This document shows, piece after piece, positions 1-8,253 of a DNA stretch of 39,812 nt. The notes beneath the pieces are model-generated. The model had not been told where the DNA came from, did no database searches, and worked only from the letters and a program-made list of their open reading frames with translations. Each line of letters opens with the position of its first letter. Position 1 is the stretch's first letter. Position numbers and translations under genes: made by a program. Origin of the DNA: an uncultured Lachnospiraceae bacterium (GTDB taxonomy: Bacteria > Bacillota > Clostridia > Lachnospirales > Lachnospiraceae); contig CAJUGG010000062.1 of NCBI GenBank assembly GCA_910585995.1, forward strand, positions 1 to 39,812, read 5' to 3'.

Positions 1-17
1 ACAAAGGTCTGCATAGA

Positions 18-111
18 ATGTATCGGACAATTCACTGGTTTTGTATGTTCCAGTCGTACACGTAAACGTGTTCGCCTGGCTCATACAAAACCAGCAAATT
101 GTCCGCTCCAA
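18..111 (+). repeat. Palindromic structured element, copy 1
   Basis: This is a 94-nt imperfect palindrome. Its ends are ATGTATCGGACA on the left and TGTCCGCTCCAA on the right. The stem pairs CAATTCACTGGTTTTGTA with TACAAAACCAGCAAATTG, and an inner hairpin pairs ACACGT with ACGTGT. A second copy at 537-628 on the opposite strand has the same two ends but a different, still complementary, stem. The conserved ends define the orientation. The pattern fits a structured RNA element or a dispersed mobile palindrome; the sequence does not say which. Confidence 0.7.
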
Positions 112-189
112 TCTACACAGCACTCTTTGTGCGACCCCTCAAGCCAGTGCGGCCCGCCTTGTGCTTGCCAGAGCCAAAGTCTAACAAAG

Positions 190-456
190 ATGAATCTACA
201 TAATCGAAAAATGATGCTATTCTTAATCAGCGGACTTATATGCCTGATGACCAGCATCCTGATCATTGCCTTCGTAGCTGCCCTACGCTCCACAACCCTC
301 AGCATAGAATATATGCTCTACCGCTACATCGCCGCAGGCGAATACGCCAATGCCCCCGTAGACTACCTAAAACTCATCCTCCCCGCCATCCTGATCGGAC
401 TCATAGGAATCCTCCTATGCCTACGCTTTTTATTAGAACCCCATAAAAAACAATAA
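190..456 (+). CDS. Possible small two-helix membrane protein (hypothetical)
   Basis: This reading frame encodes 88 residues and matches no family I recognise. It has two hydrophobic segments, at about residues 8-32 and 60-81, separated by a polar stretch rich in Tyr and Ala, and it ends in a basic tail (EPHKKQ). The pattern suggests a small integral membrane protein with both ends on the same side. The start at 190 is chosen because the upstream frame reads through the arm of the palindrome. There is only a weak AAAG in place of a ribosome binding site. Codons are unusually C-ending compared with the flagellar genes. It sits alone between two palindromic elements, so it may be chance coding within a mobile or structured island. 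Confidence 0.4.
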   Translation: MNLHNRKMMLFLISGLICLMTSILIIAFVAALRSTTLSIEYMLYRYIAAGEYANAPVDYLKLILPAILIGLIGILLCLRFLLEPHKKQ

Positions 457-492
457 CTAACACATCCCCCCACTCTCACGATCCCAGGCTCG

Positions 493-670
493 CTTGCACG
501 CCCGGAGGGCGGGAATATAAAATAAGCGTGTATACGTTGGAGCGGACAGTCTAACTAGTTTGTACGCCACAGACGGAGACTTAAGTGTCCGAATGAGGCG
601 CACAAACTAGTTAGACTGTCCGATACATCGCATACACGCATTTTATAGCCCCGCCCTCCGGGCGTGCAAG
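493..670. repeat. 178-nt palindrome around element copy 2, possible bidirectional terminator
   Basis: The outer arms are CTTGCACGCCCGGAGGGCGG from 493 and its exact complement ending at 670. Inside them, AATATAAAATAAGCGTGTAT pairs imperfectly with the matching A/T-rich arm at about 632-649. The inner part is element copy 2. The palindrome fills the space between the end of the small plus-strand reading frame and the stop of the minus-strand glycosyltransferase gene at 683. It would form a very long hairpin in either transcript and could end transcription from both sides, although there is no clean T-tract. Confidence 0.6.
537..628 (-). repeat. Palindromic structured element, copy 2
   Basis: Read on the minus strand, this 92-nt copy begins ATGTATCGGACA and ends TGTCCGCTCCAA, exactly as copy 1 does. 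Its stem, GTCTAACTAGTTTGTG with its partner, differs from that of copy 1 but pairs equally well. The apical hairpin also differs, with a palindromic ACTTAAGT core. Different sequence with kept pairing is the mark of selection for structure, or of a family of related palindromes. Confidence 0.7.
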
Positions 671-682
671 TGGGCCGTCCCT

Positions 683-2026
683 CTACCCATTCAGCGCCCT
701 GTCAACCGTCTGCAGCTCTTCCTCCGTAAAAAGCCCCCTCACTGCTTCCACCAGCGTCCCATACTCCGCCTTCATCGCCGCCTTCAGCACAAACAGCCGA
801 TCCTTCAGACTCGTAAAATCATACAGATTCCTCCCCAGAAAAGCCACCACATCCTCCGCGCATGTCCCTCCTTCAATCCCTGCCGATTCATCAATCTTAA
901 AGGCTGTCAGCATCAGATACAGTGTACTCATCAGATACCGGTCTGTCTTCAACAGTGCTGTGGCATAGTCCACGCACCCCTTCAGATTCCCATTATTATA
1001 ACAGCAGGCCGACAAAAGCTCATACGCCTTGGAAAGCTGCGCTGTCAGCATCATCGCCTTGGAAGTATACCCAAACTGCTCCAATTTCTGAAGTGCCTGC
1101 TTGAGATATTTTTCCCCCTTGTCAAATTCCCCTTTGGCCGCATAATATTTCCCGATCATATAGTCAAAATCCGATTCCTTCGGCAGCCGTTTCACGGCAT
1201 CATTGTAGACACTTACGATCTCAGCATCATCCGAGAGAAATTCAAGCGATAAGATCTCCAACAGTTTGACAAATGTGATATCACTTCTCATATCATGCTC
1301 CGGAAGGTATTCCGGCATCAGAGAGATCGCTTTGTGGAAAGCCTCTTTCGCGTCGTCTAACTTGTACATCGAGTAGAGTTCATCTCCCAGATACCCCAGC
1401 ATATCATAGTCGTCAGGCCGGTCTTTTAATTCTGCCTGGATCATATGCAGATTTCGCTTGCTGGAAGTCTTGGTCTTATTTTCGGCCTCTCCATAACCTG
1501 TATGGAAGATCGACAGTTCCGTAGTGGCGTCCACCGGAGGATGGGGGCGTCCGTCTATCGGTGTGATCTGCTCGTGAATCCGGTTTTTGTAGCGCAGTCC
1601 TGGCACATTGCGAAAGATTCTGGTCTGGGTTCCTACTGCGATCACACGTCCTTCGTTGTTGATATGCACCCAGGCTGTTGCAATAATGTCATATTTCGTA
1701 TCGTTGAGCTGCCGGATATAGAATAAAAGTTTCTTTGCATCCTCTTCTGAAAAATACTCGTCCGCATCCAACAGAGCGACCCATTCATATTTGGCCTTGC
1801 TGATGGCAAAATTTTTGGCAGCAGAAAAGTCATCGATCCATTCAAAATGATAGACTTTTGCTCCCATCTTCTCTGCCAGTTCCACGGTACGGTCCGTGGA
1901 ACCAGTATCTACGACAATCTGTTCGGATACTACGCCTTTTCCCCAGGAAAGTGCTTTCTCAATATTTTTCTCTTCATTTTTTACAATCATACACTGGGAT
2001 ATCCTGGCTCTGGTTCGTTTTGACAT
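683..2026 (-). CDS. Family 2 glycosyltransferase with TPR repeats (copy 1)
   Basis: This 447-residue protein begins with a GT-A fold glycosyltransferase domain of family 2. SQCMIVKNEEKNIEKAL opens the nucleotide-sugar site, DTGSTDR (residues 40-46) follows, and LDADE (86-90) supplies the metal-binding DxD motif. From about residue 190 the protein is helical, with TPR-like repeats such as the segment around DMLGYLGDELYSMYKLDDAK. There is no membrane segment, so it is cytoplasmic. It lies 19 nt after a paralog at the 3' end of the cheA-cheW-cheR-cheB run, with SD AAGGGGAGA. Related proteins are often found with flagellar genes, where they glycosylate flagellin; that role is inferred here from context. 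The sugar and acceptor are unknown. Confidence 0.85.
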   Translation of the reverse strand: MSKRTRARISQCMIVKNEEKNIEKALSWGKGVVSEQIVVDTGSTDRTVELAEKMGAKVYHFEWIDDFSAAKNFAISKAKYEWVALLDADEYFSEEDAKKLLFYIRQLNDTKYDIIATAWVHINNEGRVIAVGTQTRIFRNVPGLRYKNRIHEQITPIDGRPHPPVDATTELSIFHTGYGEAENKTKTSSKRNLHMIQAELKDRPDDYDMLGYLGDELYSMYKLDDAKEAFHKAISLMPEYLPEHDMRSDITFVKLLEILSLEFLSDDAEIVSVYNDAVKRLPKESDFDYMIGKYYAAKGEFDKGEKYLKQALQKLEQFGYTSKAMMLTAQLSKAYELLSACCYNNGNLKGCVDYATALLKTDRYLMSTLYLMLTAFKIDESAGIEGGTCAEDVVAFLGRNLYDFTSLKDRLFVLKAAMKAEYGTLVEAVRGLFTEEELQTVDRALNG

Positions 2027-2045
2027 AATCTTTCTCCCCTTTTCT

Positions 2046-3350
2046 CTATCGATTCTTTATCGCCGTTAATTCTTCCGGAGTAAACAGCCACCCCTCCAGA
2101 TGGGCTACAAATTTCTTACAGCCGGATCTCTCTGCCGCGGTCAGTAAAAACAGCCGGTCTTTCAGTGCAGAATAATCATAGAGCTGTGAAAAGAATAACA
2201 ATACCTGTTTGTAAGTCTCTCTGCCGCCGGACTGGGTCAGCACCAGGATCAGCCGGGACAGGATCGACATGGCATAACGGTCATTTTTCAGATAGTTTAC
2301 AGCGTTGGTCACACATTTTTGCGCTTCCCCCGCTTCATAACAGCATCGTACAAGGATGTCAAAGGCATCTTTCAGATTGGCGGCCAAGAGCAGCGCTTTA
2401 TTGTTGCAGCCATAGGTGTTTAATTTAAAGATCGCCTGTTCCAGATAGAAGATCGCTTTTTGAGCGTCCCCCTCTGCTGCAAAATACCTTCCTATTATAT
2501 AGGCAAAATCTGCTTCCTGCGGCAGGAGACGGCTGGCCTTTTGATAGATCACCTCGGCTTCCGTATAAGAAGCGTATTCGCCTTCAGTTAAGATGCTGAG
2601 AAGTCTGCAAAAGGTGACAGCGCTTCTCTGGTCATAGTCTGCCAGCAGATCTGGCATACAGGCAATGGAGCGGCGGTAATACTGTATGGCTTCCTGAAAT
2701 TCCTGGTTTACATAATATTCATCTCCCAGATAGCCAAGCATCTCATAATCATCCGGATGTTCTTTCAATTCCTCCTGAATCAGGCGCAGATTCCGTCCGC
2801 TTTTTTTCTTGTCAGCTAACGCCTGCTTTTGATATCCCGTATGGAAGATGGAGATGTCCAAGACCGCGTCTGCAATCTTTAATTCCCGTCCGCTTACAGA
2901 TATCAGTTGCTCATGAATCCGCCTGCGGTAGCGGATATCCGGAAGGTTTTTAAAAAATCGTACCTGTGTAGCGGAGGAAAAGATCGTTCCCTCTTCATCC
3001 AGTTGTTGCCATCCCGTGGATATCCCGTCAAATCTCTGGATCTGGGACCCCGAAAAGAGATTGGAGATACTTGCCACACCCTCTGGCGTCATATATTCGT
3101 CCGCGTCCAGAAAAGCGATCCAATCCCCTGCTGCCTGCCCGATGGCAAAATTTTTAGCCGCCGCAAAGTCATCGCTCCAAGGAAAACAGTAGATCTTAGC
3201 TCCCAATGCTCTGGCGATCTCCACGGTCCGGTCCGTTGATCCTGTGTCCACCACAATCTGCTCCCACATCAGATCCTTTCCCCAAGTCAGGGCTTTTTCT
3301 ATATTTTTTTCCTCATTTTTCACAATCATACACTGCGAGACACGAATCAT
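2046..3350 (-). CDS. Family 2 glycosyltransferase with TPR repeats (copy 2)
   Basis: This 434-residue paralog of the next gene downstream opens with the same motif (SQCMIVKNEEKNIEKAL). It has DTGSTDR at residues 35-41 and the DxD-type LDADE at 81-85, then TPR-like helices from about residue 185. The frame is open further upstream and into cheB, but the start at 3350 is preferred: it follows AGGAGGG at good spacing and begins directly at the family's N-terminus. The two copies are clearly homologous but divergent, so the duplication is not recent. A hairpin separates the gene from cheB. A role in modifying flagellin or another surface protein is inferred from linkage with chemotaxis genes. Two enzymes could add successive sugars or use different acceptors. 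Confidence 0.85.
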   Translation of the reverse strand: MIRVSQCMIVKNEEKNIEKALTWGKDLMWEQIVVDTGSTDRTVEIARALGAKIYCFPWSDDFAAAKNFAIGQAAGDWIAFLDADEYMTPEGVASISNLFSGSQIQRFDGISTGWQQLDEEGTIFSSATQVRFFKNLPDIRYRRRIHEQLISVSGRELKIADAVLDISIFHTGYQKQALADKKKSGRNLRLIQEELKEHPDDYEMLGYLGDEYYVNQEFQEAIQYYRRSIACMPDLLADYDQRSAVTFCRLLSILTEGEYASYTEAEVIYQKASRLLPQEADFAYIIGRYFAAEGDAQKAIFYLEQAIFKLNTYGCNNKALLLAANLKDAFDILVRCCYEAGEAQKCVTNAVNYLKNDRYAMSILSRLILVLTQSGGRETYKQVLLFFSQLYDYSALKDRLFLLTAAERSGCKKFVAHLEGWLFTPEELTAIKNR

Positions 3351-3375
3351 ACGTTTGGCCCTCCTAATAGTATAT

Positions 3376-3409
3376 AAGGGACCCGGTATTGACCAATGCC
3401 GGATCCCTT
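3376..3409 (-). terminator. Hairpin between cheB and the glycosyltransferase genes
   Basis: AAGGGATCCGGCATTG and its near-complement form a strong stem with a 3-nt loop just after the cheB stop. No long T-run follows on the minus strand, so it may act as a partial terminator or an mRNA end-stabiliser. It would lower expression of the two glycosyltransferase genes relative to cheB. Confidence 0.55.
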
Positions 3410-3424
3410 GTGTGAATCTATCCT

Positions 3425-4477
3425 TTATTTTGCCAGTCGATTCATAACTGTCTGTGCAATCAATCCCAGCGGTGCCTGAGTACAGACTGCTCCGATCTTG
3501 AAAGCTTCCATGGGCATCCCATACACCACGCAAGTCTCTTTGTCCTGTCCGACCGTGTATGCGCCGGACTTGCGCATCCTGAGCATCCCCATGGCCCCGT
3601 CCGCACCCATACCGGTCAAAAGCACGCCGATGGCCCGGTTTTTAGCGATAGTGGCCACAGAGTCAAACAGCACATCCACCGAAGGCTTGTGTCCGCTGAC
3701 TTTGCCTTCTTCGGTACAACTGACCGCATAGCCGGCACCCATACGTACCACACGCATCTGCAGTCCGCCTGGCGCCAGTAAGATTAGTCCAGGCTGTACT
3801 TTGTCTCCATGTTTTGCTTCCCGGACCTCCATCTTACAGATCCGGTTCAGCCTCTCGGCATACATCGCCGTGAATCCTGCCGGCATATGCTGCGTGACGA
3901 CCACACCTGGCATCTGTGCCGGGAAATGGCGTACCACTTCTAAGATGGCCTCTGTGCCTCCTGTGGAAGCCCCTATAGCGATCAGATCCACACTAGACGA
4001 GCGAACAGGCAGATGGCTGCGAAGAGGCGCTGCAGAAGCAGTAGTGGCCGTAGTCGCTGCAGAAGAAGCAAGAGAGGGCAGCCGTGGCTTGGCATTGGAA
4101 CCCAATACCAGCTTGGATAAAAGCTTTGAGAGAAAGAGATCTTTTGCTCCCTTGTCACTCTCCGGTTTTCGTACAAAATCAACGGCTCCCGCAGCCAGTG
4201 CGTCGAATACCCGCACATTCAAAGAAGAGACCAAGATAACAGGAACAGGATGCTGAGGAAGGACTTCTTTTAAAAATTCCAGTCCGCTCATACCAGGCAT
4301 CTCAATATCCAAAGTCATAATATCGGGTTTATAAGTGGGAAGTTTGCTCTTGGCGTCCAACGCATTGATGGCATAACCGACGACCTCGAACCGGGAGTCC
4401 TCGTTGATACTCTGTATCAGCCAACTGCGGAACAGAACGGAGTCATCAACTACCATTACACGGATCTTCCGCGCCAT
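3425..4477 (-). CDS. cheB: Chemotaxis response regulator protein-glutamate methylesterase CheB
   Basis: CheB removes methyl groups from chemoreceptors, and also deamidates glutamines, when CheA has phosphorylated its receiver domain. The 350-residue length is normal. The receiver domain (about 1-120) has acidic residues D11 and D12 and phospho-acceptor D57 (TLDIEMPGMSG). An Ala/Ser/Thr-rich linker spans about 131-160. The esterase domain carries the expected triad S171 (GASTGG), H197 (TQHMPAGF) and D293 (GMGADGAMG). The start at 4477 follows GGAGG. The gene is 26 nt downstream of cheR, and the two form the receptor methylation/demethylation pair. Confidence 0.97.
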   Translation of the reverse strand: MARKIRVMVVDDSVLFRSWLIQSINEDSRFEVVGYAINALDAKSKLPTYKPDIMTLDIEMPGMSGLEFLKEVLPQHPVPVILVSSLNVRVFDALAAGAVDFVRKPESDKGAKDLFLSKLLSKLVLGSNAKPRLPSLASSAATTATTASAAPLRSHLPVRSSSVDLIAIGASTGGTEAILEVVRHFPAQMPGVVVTQHMPAGFTAMYAERLNRICKMEVREAKHGDKVQPGLILLAPGGLQMRVVRMGAGYAVSCTEEGKVSGHKPSVDVLFDSVATIAKNRAIGVLLTGMGADGAMGMLRMRKSGAYTVGQDKETCVVYGMPMEAFKIGAVCTQAPLGLIAQTVMNRLAK

Positions 4478-4503
4478 ACTATTACCTCCTTCTCAATTCT
4501 GTT

Positions 4504-5322
4504 CTATTTCCCGGTCTTCTTATAGATTGCGGGCTGGATATATTCATAAGGACAGGTTACTTTATTCAGTCCTTCAGAATGACCGATGAACAGATGACCG
4601 CCCGGAACAGTGGCATTGTAAAAGCGTTGTACCAGGGCATCTTTCGTGTCCTGATCAAAATAAATCATAACATTTCTGCAAAAGATCAGGTCAAATTTGC
4701 GTTTAAACTGGATAGGGTCCATAAGATTAAAAGGACGAAAGATGACATTTTGCTTGACCGCGGGGGACATCGTACATTTGCCGGGACCTGCTTTGACAAA
4801 ATATTTTCTTTTCCAGCTGTCAGGAAGAGGCTCCATACTCTCCACCGGATAGACGCCGCGGATCGCTTCGTCTAAAATCTTCTGAGAGATATCTGTGGCC
4901 AGAATCCGGGTATCCCACTGGGATGCCTGTGCCCCGAAATATTCCAGAAGGTACATAGAGATGGTATAGGGTTCCTGTCCGGAAGAACAGCCGGCGCTCC
5001 AGATGGACAGGACTTTATCCCGCTGATGTTTGTGAGCCAGATCCGGCAGGACCACTTCCTGAAAATACTTAAAGTGTGCCTCTTCACGTAAAAAATAAGT
5101 GTAGTTGGTGGTCAGCTTATTTAACATGGCAGTGACCATATCCGGGTCGCGGCCTGTGGTGATCTCATCCACATAAGCTTTAAAATTTTGATATCCCTTG
5201 GCTTCCAAAGTGTGAGACAGCCGGCTGATAATCAGCTGCTTTTTCTTGCCAAGATCTATGCCGTAGTTCGTTTTTATATATGTATAAAGACGCTGAAAGT
5301 CTTGCTCTGTCAATGTCAGCAT
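4504..5322 (-). CDS. cheR: Chemotaxis protein methyltransferase CheR
   Basis: CheR methylates glutamates of chemoreceptors using S-adenosylmethionine. The protein has the helical N-terminal domain, then the AdoMet-binding motif WSAGCSSGQEPYTISM, then the typical FCRNVMIYFD segment near the C-terminus. The frame is open to an ATG at 5388, but that start has no ribosome binding site and would be read through a hairpin. The ATG at 5322, after GGGAGTG, gives 272 residues beginning MLTLTEQDF, which fits the family length. An ATG at 5337 is also possible. The gene lies between cheW and cheB. Confidence 0.95.
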   Translation of the reverse strand: MLTLTEQDFQRLYTYIKTNYGIDLGKKKQLIISRLSHTLEAKGYQNFKAYVDEITTGRDPDMVTAMLNKLTTNYTYFLREEAHFKYFQEVVLPDLAHKHQRDKVLSIWSAGCSSGQEPYTISMYLLEYFGAQASQWDTRILATDISQKILDEAIRGVYPVESMEPLPDSWKRKYFVKAGPGKCTMSPAVKQNVIFRPFNLMDPIQFKRKFDLIFCRNVMIYFDQDTKDALVQRFYNATVPGGHLFIGHSEGLNKVTCPYEYIQPAIYKKTGK

Positions 5323-5351
5323 CCTAATCACTCCCATATCTGTTATAGTAG

Positions 5352-5380
5352 TATGCAGGCCCCATAAGGAGGCCTGCGTA
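5352..5380 (-). other. Intercistronic hairpin between cheW and cheR
   Basis: GCAGGCC and GGCCTGC form a strong stem in the 99-nt gap between the cheW stop and the cheR start. There is no T-tract. It may stabilise the upstream mRNA or set the cheW:cheR ratio, and it argues against the longer cheR start at 5388. Confidence 0.5.
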
Positions 5381-5421
5381 TCATTCATGACAATAAACTT
5401 GTTAGGGGCGAAGCCCGCAGC

Positions 5422-5904
5422 CTATGCCTGTGCGTCTGCCAGCGCTTTACAATCCACGGACATAAAGACACTTCCGTCTTCCATAGTCACCATGCCGTCC
5501 AGCATTTTCTGCTGACGCTTCAGCGGAATCGGCTTTACATCTTTTAAGTCAATATCGATCATTTGCCGTACCGAATCCACAATGATGCCCAGAGGAACAG
5601 AGTCGATATCCAAGACGATGATGCAAGTCTTGCTGGTGTAATCAGTTTCCGATTTTCCCATCCGCAGCTGAATGTCCACGACAGGGAGGATCTGACCTCT
5701 TAGATTGATGATCCCCTTGATATAAGGGGGCATCAGAGGCAGAGTAGTGATGGTGTGATTATTGATGATCTCAATCACATATTTTGTGCTGATATACAGA
5801 ACCAGACCACCTGCATTAAACGTCAGGCAGCGTTCGATAGTCGTATTTTCCTCTGTGTTGGCGATCTCTTCTAGGATCTCATCCTGCTTTTTTTCTTCTG
5901 ACAT
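5422..5904 (-). CDS. cheW: Chemotaxis coupling protein CheW
   Basis: CheW bridges chemoreceptors and the kinase CheA in the receptor array. After an acidic N-terminal stretch, the 160-residue protein has one CheW/SH3-like domain. It includes the conserved YIKGIINLRGQILPVVDI segment, a family hallmark. The start at 5904 follows GGGAGG and gives MSEEKKQDE; a longer in-frame start at 5946 would overlap cheA and has no good SD. The gene begins 16 nt after the cheA stop, so the two are surely co-transcribed and probably translationally linked. Confidence 0.95.
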   Translation of the reverse strand: MSEEKKQDEILEEIANTEENTTIERCLTFNAGGLVLYISTKYVIEIINNHTITTLPLMPPYIKGIINLRGQILPVVDIQLRMGKSETDYTSKTCIIVLDIDSVPLGIIVDSVRQMIDIDLKDVKPIPLKRQQKMLDGMVTMEDGSVFMSVDCKALADAQA

Positions 5905-5920
5905 GCCTGCATCCTCCCTT

Positions 5921-8011
5921 CTATATGTTTTCCAATGCTGCTGCATGCAGAGACAGAATATCGAGAATAATACTGATATTGCCGTCGCCTAAGATCGTAC
6001 AGCCGCCGATACCGTAATTTTTCAGTTCAAAACAATTCAGAAAGGCAGGGAAGGGTTTGACAACCACTTGCTGTTCCCCGATCAGGTCATCCACAAACAG
6101 ACAGAATGCGCGGTCGCTGGTCTCCACCCATAACAGGATACCATCTTCTAAATTGGTGACTTCTGTGTTGATGCCATAAAGTTCGTGCAGCCGTACGATA
6201 GGATAGAAACCGCCAATACGCTCTACCATCTCATTGCCGTTCTCGTCCCGGATGATCTCGCTTGGGGTGATCTTGAAGGACTGACGAATATTGGCAATCG
6301 GAATCGTAAAGATCGAACTTCCGACGGTCACTTTCATACCATCCATGATAGACAAGGTCAGTGGAATCTTGATGGTAAATGTGGTTCCTTCGCCTATTTC
6401 ACTGCTTAAGGATATACTTCCGCCTACACTTTCCACATTCTTCTTCACCACGTCCATGCCTACGCCTCTGCCGGAAAACTCCGTCACGGTCTGATTCGTG
6501 GAGAAGCCCGGAAGCATGATCAGACCCAACGCTTCCTTTTTGGTATATTCATTGGCGGGCTTTACGAGAATCCCTTTTTCACTGGCTTTTTGCAGAAGCT
6601 TATCAGGATCCATGCCTTTTCCGTCATCTGCAATGGAAATAATGACTTCGTTACTGGTATGAGAAGCGGACAGGATGATCTCACCCTGCGGATTCTTGCC
6701 TGCGGCGATACGTTCCTGTACATCGTCTTCAATACCATGATCCATAGAGTTACGAACCATATGCATAATAGGATCCTGGATACTGTCCACGATGGTCTTA
6801 TCCACCTCGGTATCTTCACCCACCAGCGTCAGGCGTACATCTTTATTTAATTTTTGCTTCATATCCCGGACGATCCGGTTCATCTTCTGGAAGACACCAG
6901 AGATCGGAACCATGCGAAGGGACATGGCAATATCCTGTAATTCATCGGTTAATTTCCGAAGCTGTCTTGCAGACTTCATAAATGTATCATAGCTGTCCCG
7001 GTTGAGCTGTGCCAGTTCCGGAGAAGAAGTCACCATAGACTCTGTGATGACGATCTCACCCACGATATTGACCAGGCTGTCAAGCTTCATCAGATTGACG
7101 CTGATCAAACTCTGTTTCACTGGGGAATTGGAAGCAGTCGCCTTTTGAGCAGCAGGCTGTTTCTTTTCCGGGGCAGGAGAAGGAGCTGCAGCGGCTGGTG
7201 CAGCCTCATGGGACTCTGCCGGTTTTTCTTCCGCCTTAGGCTCTTCCACAGGAACCATCACCAGTTCATAGGAACGGATATGTCCCTGGGTCTTTAAGAT
7301 ATCTTCTGCGGTAGAAGCAAGCTCCACCGTATCAAAGGCAAGATAGAAGCCGTCTTCTATAATAATGGCACAAGTCTCAGAGTTTGCCTCCATGCCTTCT
7401 GGATAATAACGGAAATCCAGTTCACATTCTTTCAGTGCATTGATAATCATAAAGGCGCGCAGATTCTCCATCCCGATGCCTTCTTCCAGAAAAACATGCA
7501 GAAAGCATATGGCTGTCTTGTCATCTGGAAGGCTGTTGGAAGCAGAAGCATCCCCGGAAGCTTCCTCTTGTACGGGGGCAGGTTCCTCTTCCGTCGCTGC
7601 GCCGCTGATCTTCTTTAGAAACTGGTTGATCTCAGCAGAAAAAGAATCCATATCGGTATCTAACGGTTCTCCGTTCTCGACCTTTTCCACCTGTCCGCGC
7701 AGGCAGTCACCAGAGCGAAACATCAGGTTGAACAGTTCCTTTTTGTGCTCTGCACCCAAAGAATCGATTCCTTTGTCGCGAATATAGAAGAACAGATCTT
7801 CGATATGGTGCGCGATACTTGCGAGAGAACCAAACTCCATCATAGCAGACGAACCTTTGATTGTGTGCATGATGCGGAAGATCTCATTGACATCATCCGA
7901 TGAAAATTCACCGACTTTTTCATCTTTCACAAGCATCTCATCGAGCTGGTCCAGCAGGGAATTTGTTTCAAAGAGGTATGTATCGAGCATACCCTCCATA
8001 CCATTATCCAT
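5921..8011 (-). CDS. cheA: Chemotaxis histidine kinase CheA
   Basis: CheA is the central chemotaxis kinase. It phosphorylates itself and passes the phosphate to CheY, CheB and CheV. The 696-residue protein has all domains in order. P1 holds the phospho-histidine H49 in MHTIKGSS. A P2-like segment lies at about 170-265, followed by a Pro/Ala/Glu-rich linker. Then come P3 dimerisation helices (about 305-370), P4 ATPase with the N box (MVRNSMDHGIED), G1 (DDGKGMD) and G2 (GRGVGMDVV), and the C-terminal CheW-like P5. The start at 8011 follows AGGTGG; an upstream ATG at 8044 is less well placed. It is the first gene of the minus-strand operon and diverges from the receptor genes. Confidence 0.97.
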   Translation of the reverse strand: MDNGMEGMLDTYLFETNSLLDQLDEMLVKDEKVGEFSSDDVNEIFRIMHTIKGSSAMMEFGSLASIAHHIEDLFFYIRDKGIDSLGAEHKKELFNLMFRSGDCLRGQVEKVENGEPLDTDMDSFSAEINQFLKKISGAATEEEPAPVQEEASGDASASNSLPDDKTAICFLHVFLEEGIGMENLRAFMIINALKECELDFRYYPEGMEANSETCAIIIEDGFYLAFDTVELASTAEDILKTQGHIRSYELVMVPVEEPKAEEKPAESHEAAPAAAAPSPAPEKKQPAAQKATASNSPVKQSLISVNLMKLDSLVNIVGEIVITESMVTSSPELAQLNRDSYDTFMKSARQLRKLTDELQDIAMSLRMVPISGVFQKMNRIVRDMKQKLNKDVRLTLVGEDTEVDKTIVDSIQDPIMHMVRNSMDHGIEDDVQERIAAGKNPQGEIILSASHTSNEVIISIADDGKGMDPDKLLQKASEKGILVKPANEYTKKEALGLIMLPGFSTNQTVTEFSGRGVGMDVVKKNVESVGGSISLSSEIGEGTTFTIKIPLTLSIMDGMKVTVGSSIFTIPIANIRQSFKITPSEIIRDENGNEMVERIGGFYPIVRLHELYGINTEVTNLEDGILLWVETSDRAFCLFVDDLIGEQQVVVKPFPAFLNCFELKNYGIGGCTILGDGNISIILDILSLHAAALENI

Positions 8012-8073
8012 TGTGACACCACCTATCTTTTGATATATTTTCAAGCATAATTGTGTAAGACTTACTTTTTATT

Positions 8074-8102
8074 TCATAAGCATACTAATATAATATCGAC
8101 AA
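8074..8102 (-). promoter_or_regulatory. Candidate sigma-A promoter for the cheA operon
   Basis: On the minus strand, TTGTCG and TTATGA are separated by 17 nt, with a TGC extended -10 before TTATGA. It lies about 65 nt upstream of the cheA start. The hexamers are imperfect, so this is a candidate only. A GTCGATAT resembling a sigma-28 -10 overlaps it, but no convincing -35 goes with that. Confidence 0.4.
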
Positions 8103-8166
8103 AACTGAAAAAATCATAAGGGCAGAGAAAAAAATTTTAAAAATCTATTATAAAAAATCAAAACAC

Positions 8167-8176
8167 GCCGACATAA
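8167..8176 (+). promoter_or_regulatory. Possible sigma-28 (SigD) -10 element upstream of the first receptor gene
   Basis: GCCGACATAA closely resembles the sigma-28 consensus GCCGATAA and lies 78 nt before the receptor start. A TAAA at 8151 is only 12 nt upstream, shorter than the usual 15. SigD control of receptor genes is common in flagellated Firmicutes, so the site is plausible but unproven. Confidence 0.3.
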
Positions 8177-8253
8177 GAATAAAGATGCATGAGAGATAAG
8201 AGGTTTTCTGTCTGGATGACGGGAGACTTGTTGTCTCACTAAGGAGGGCAAAG

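Noticed and set aside
81..305. Minus-strand frame across the first palindrome
   Set aside because: No ribosome binding site or recognisable motif, and it runs through the palindrome arm.
8138..8176. Complete sigma-28 promoter ahead of the first receptor gene
   Set aside because: The -10 fits, but no TAAA stands at the usual 15-nt distance, so only the -10 was listed, with low confidence.
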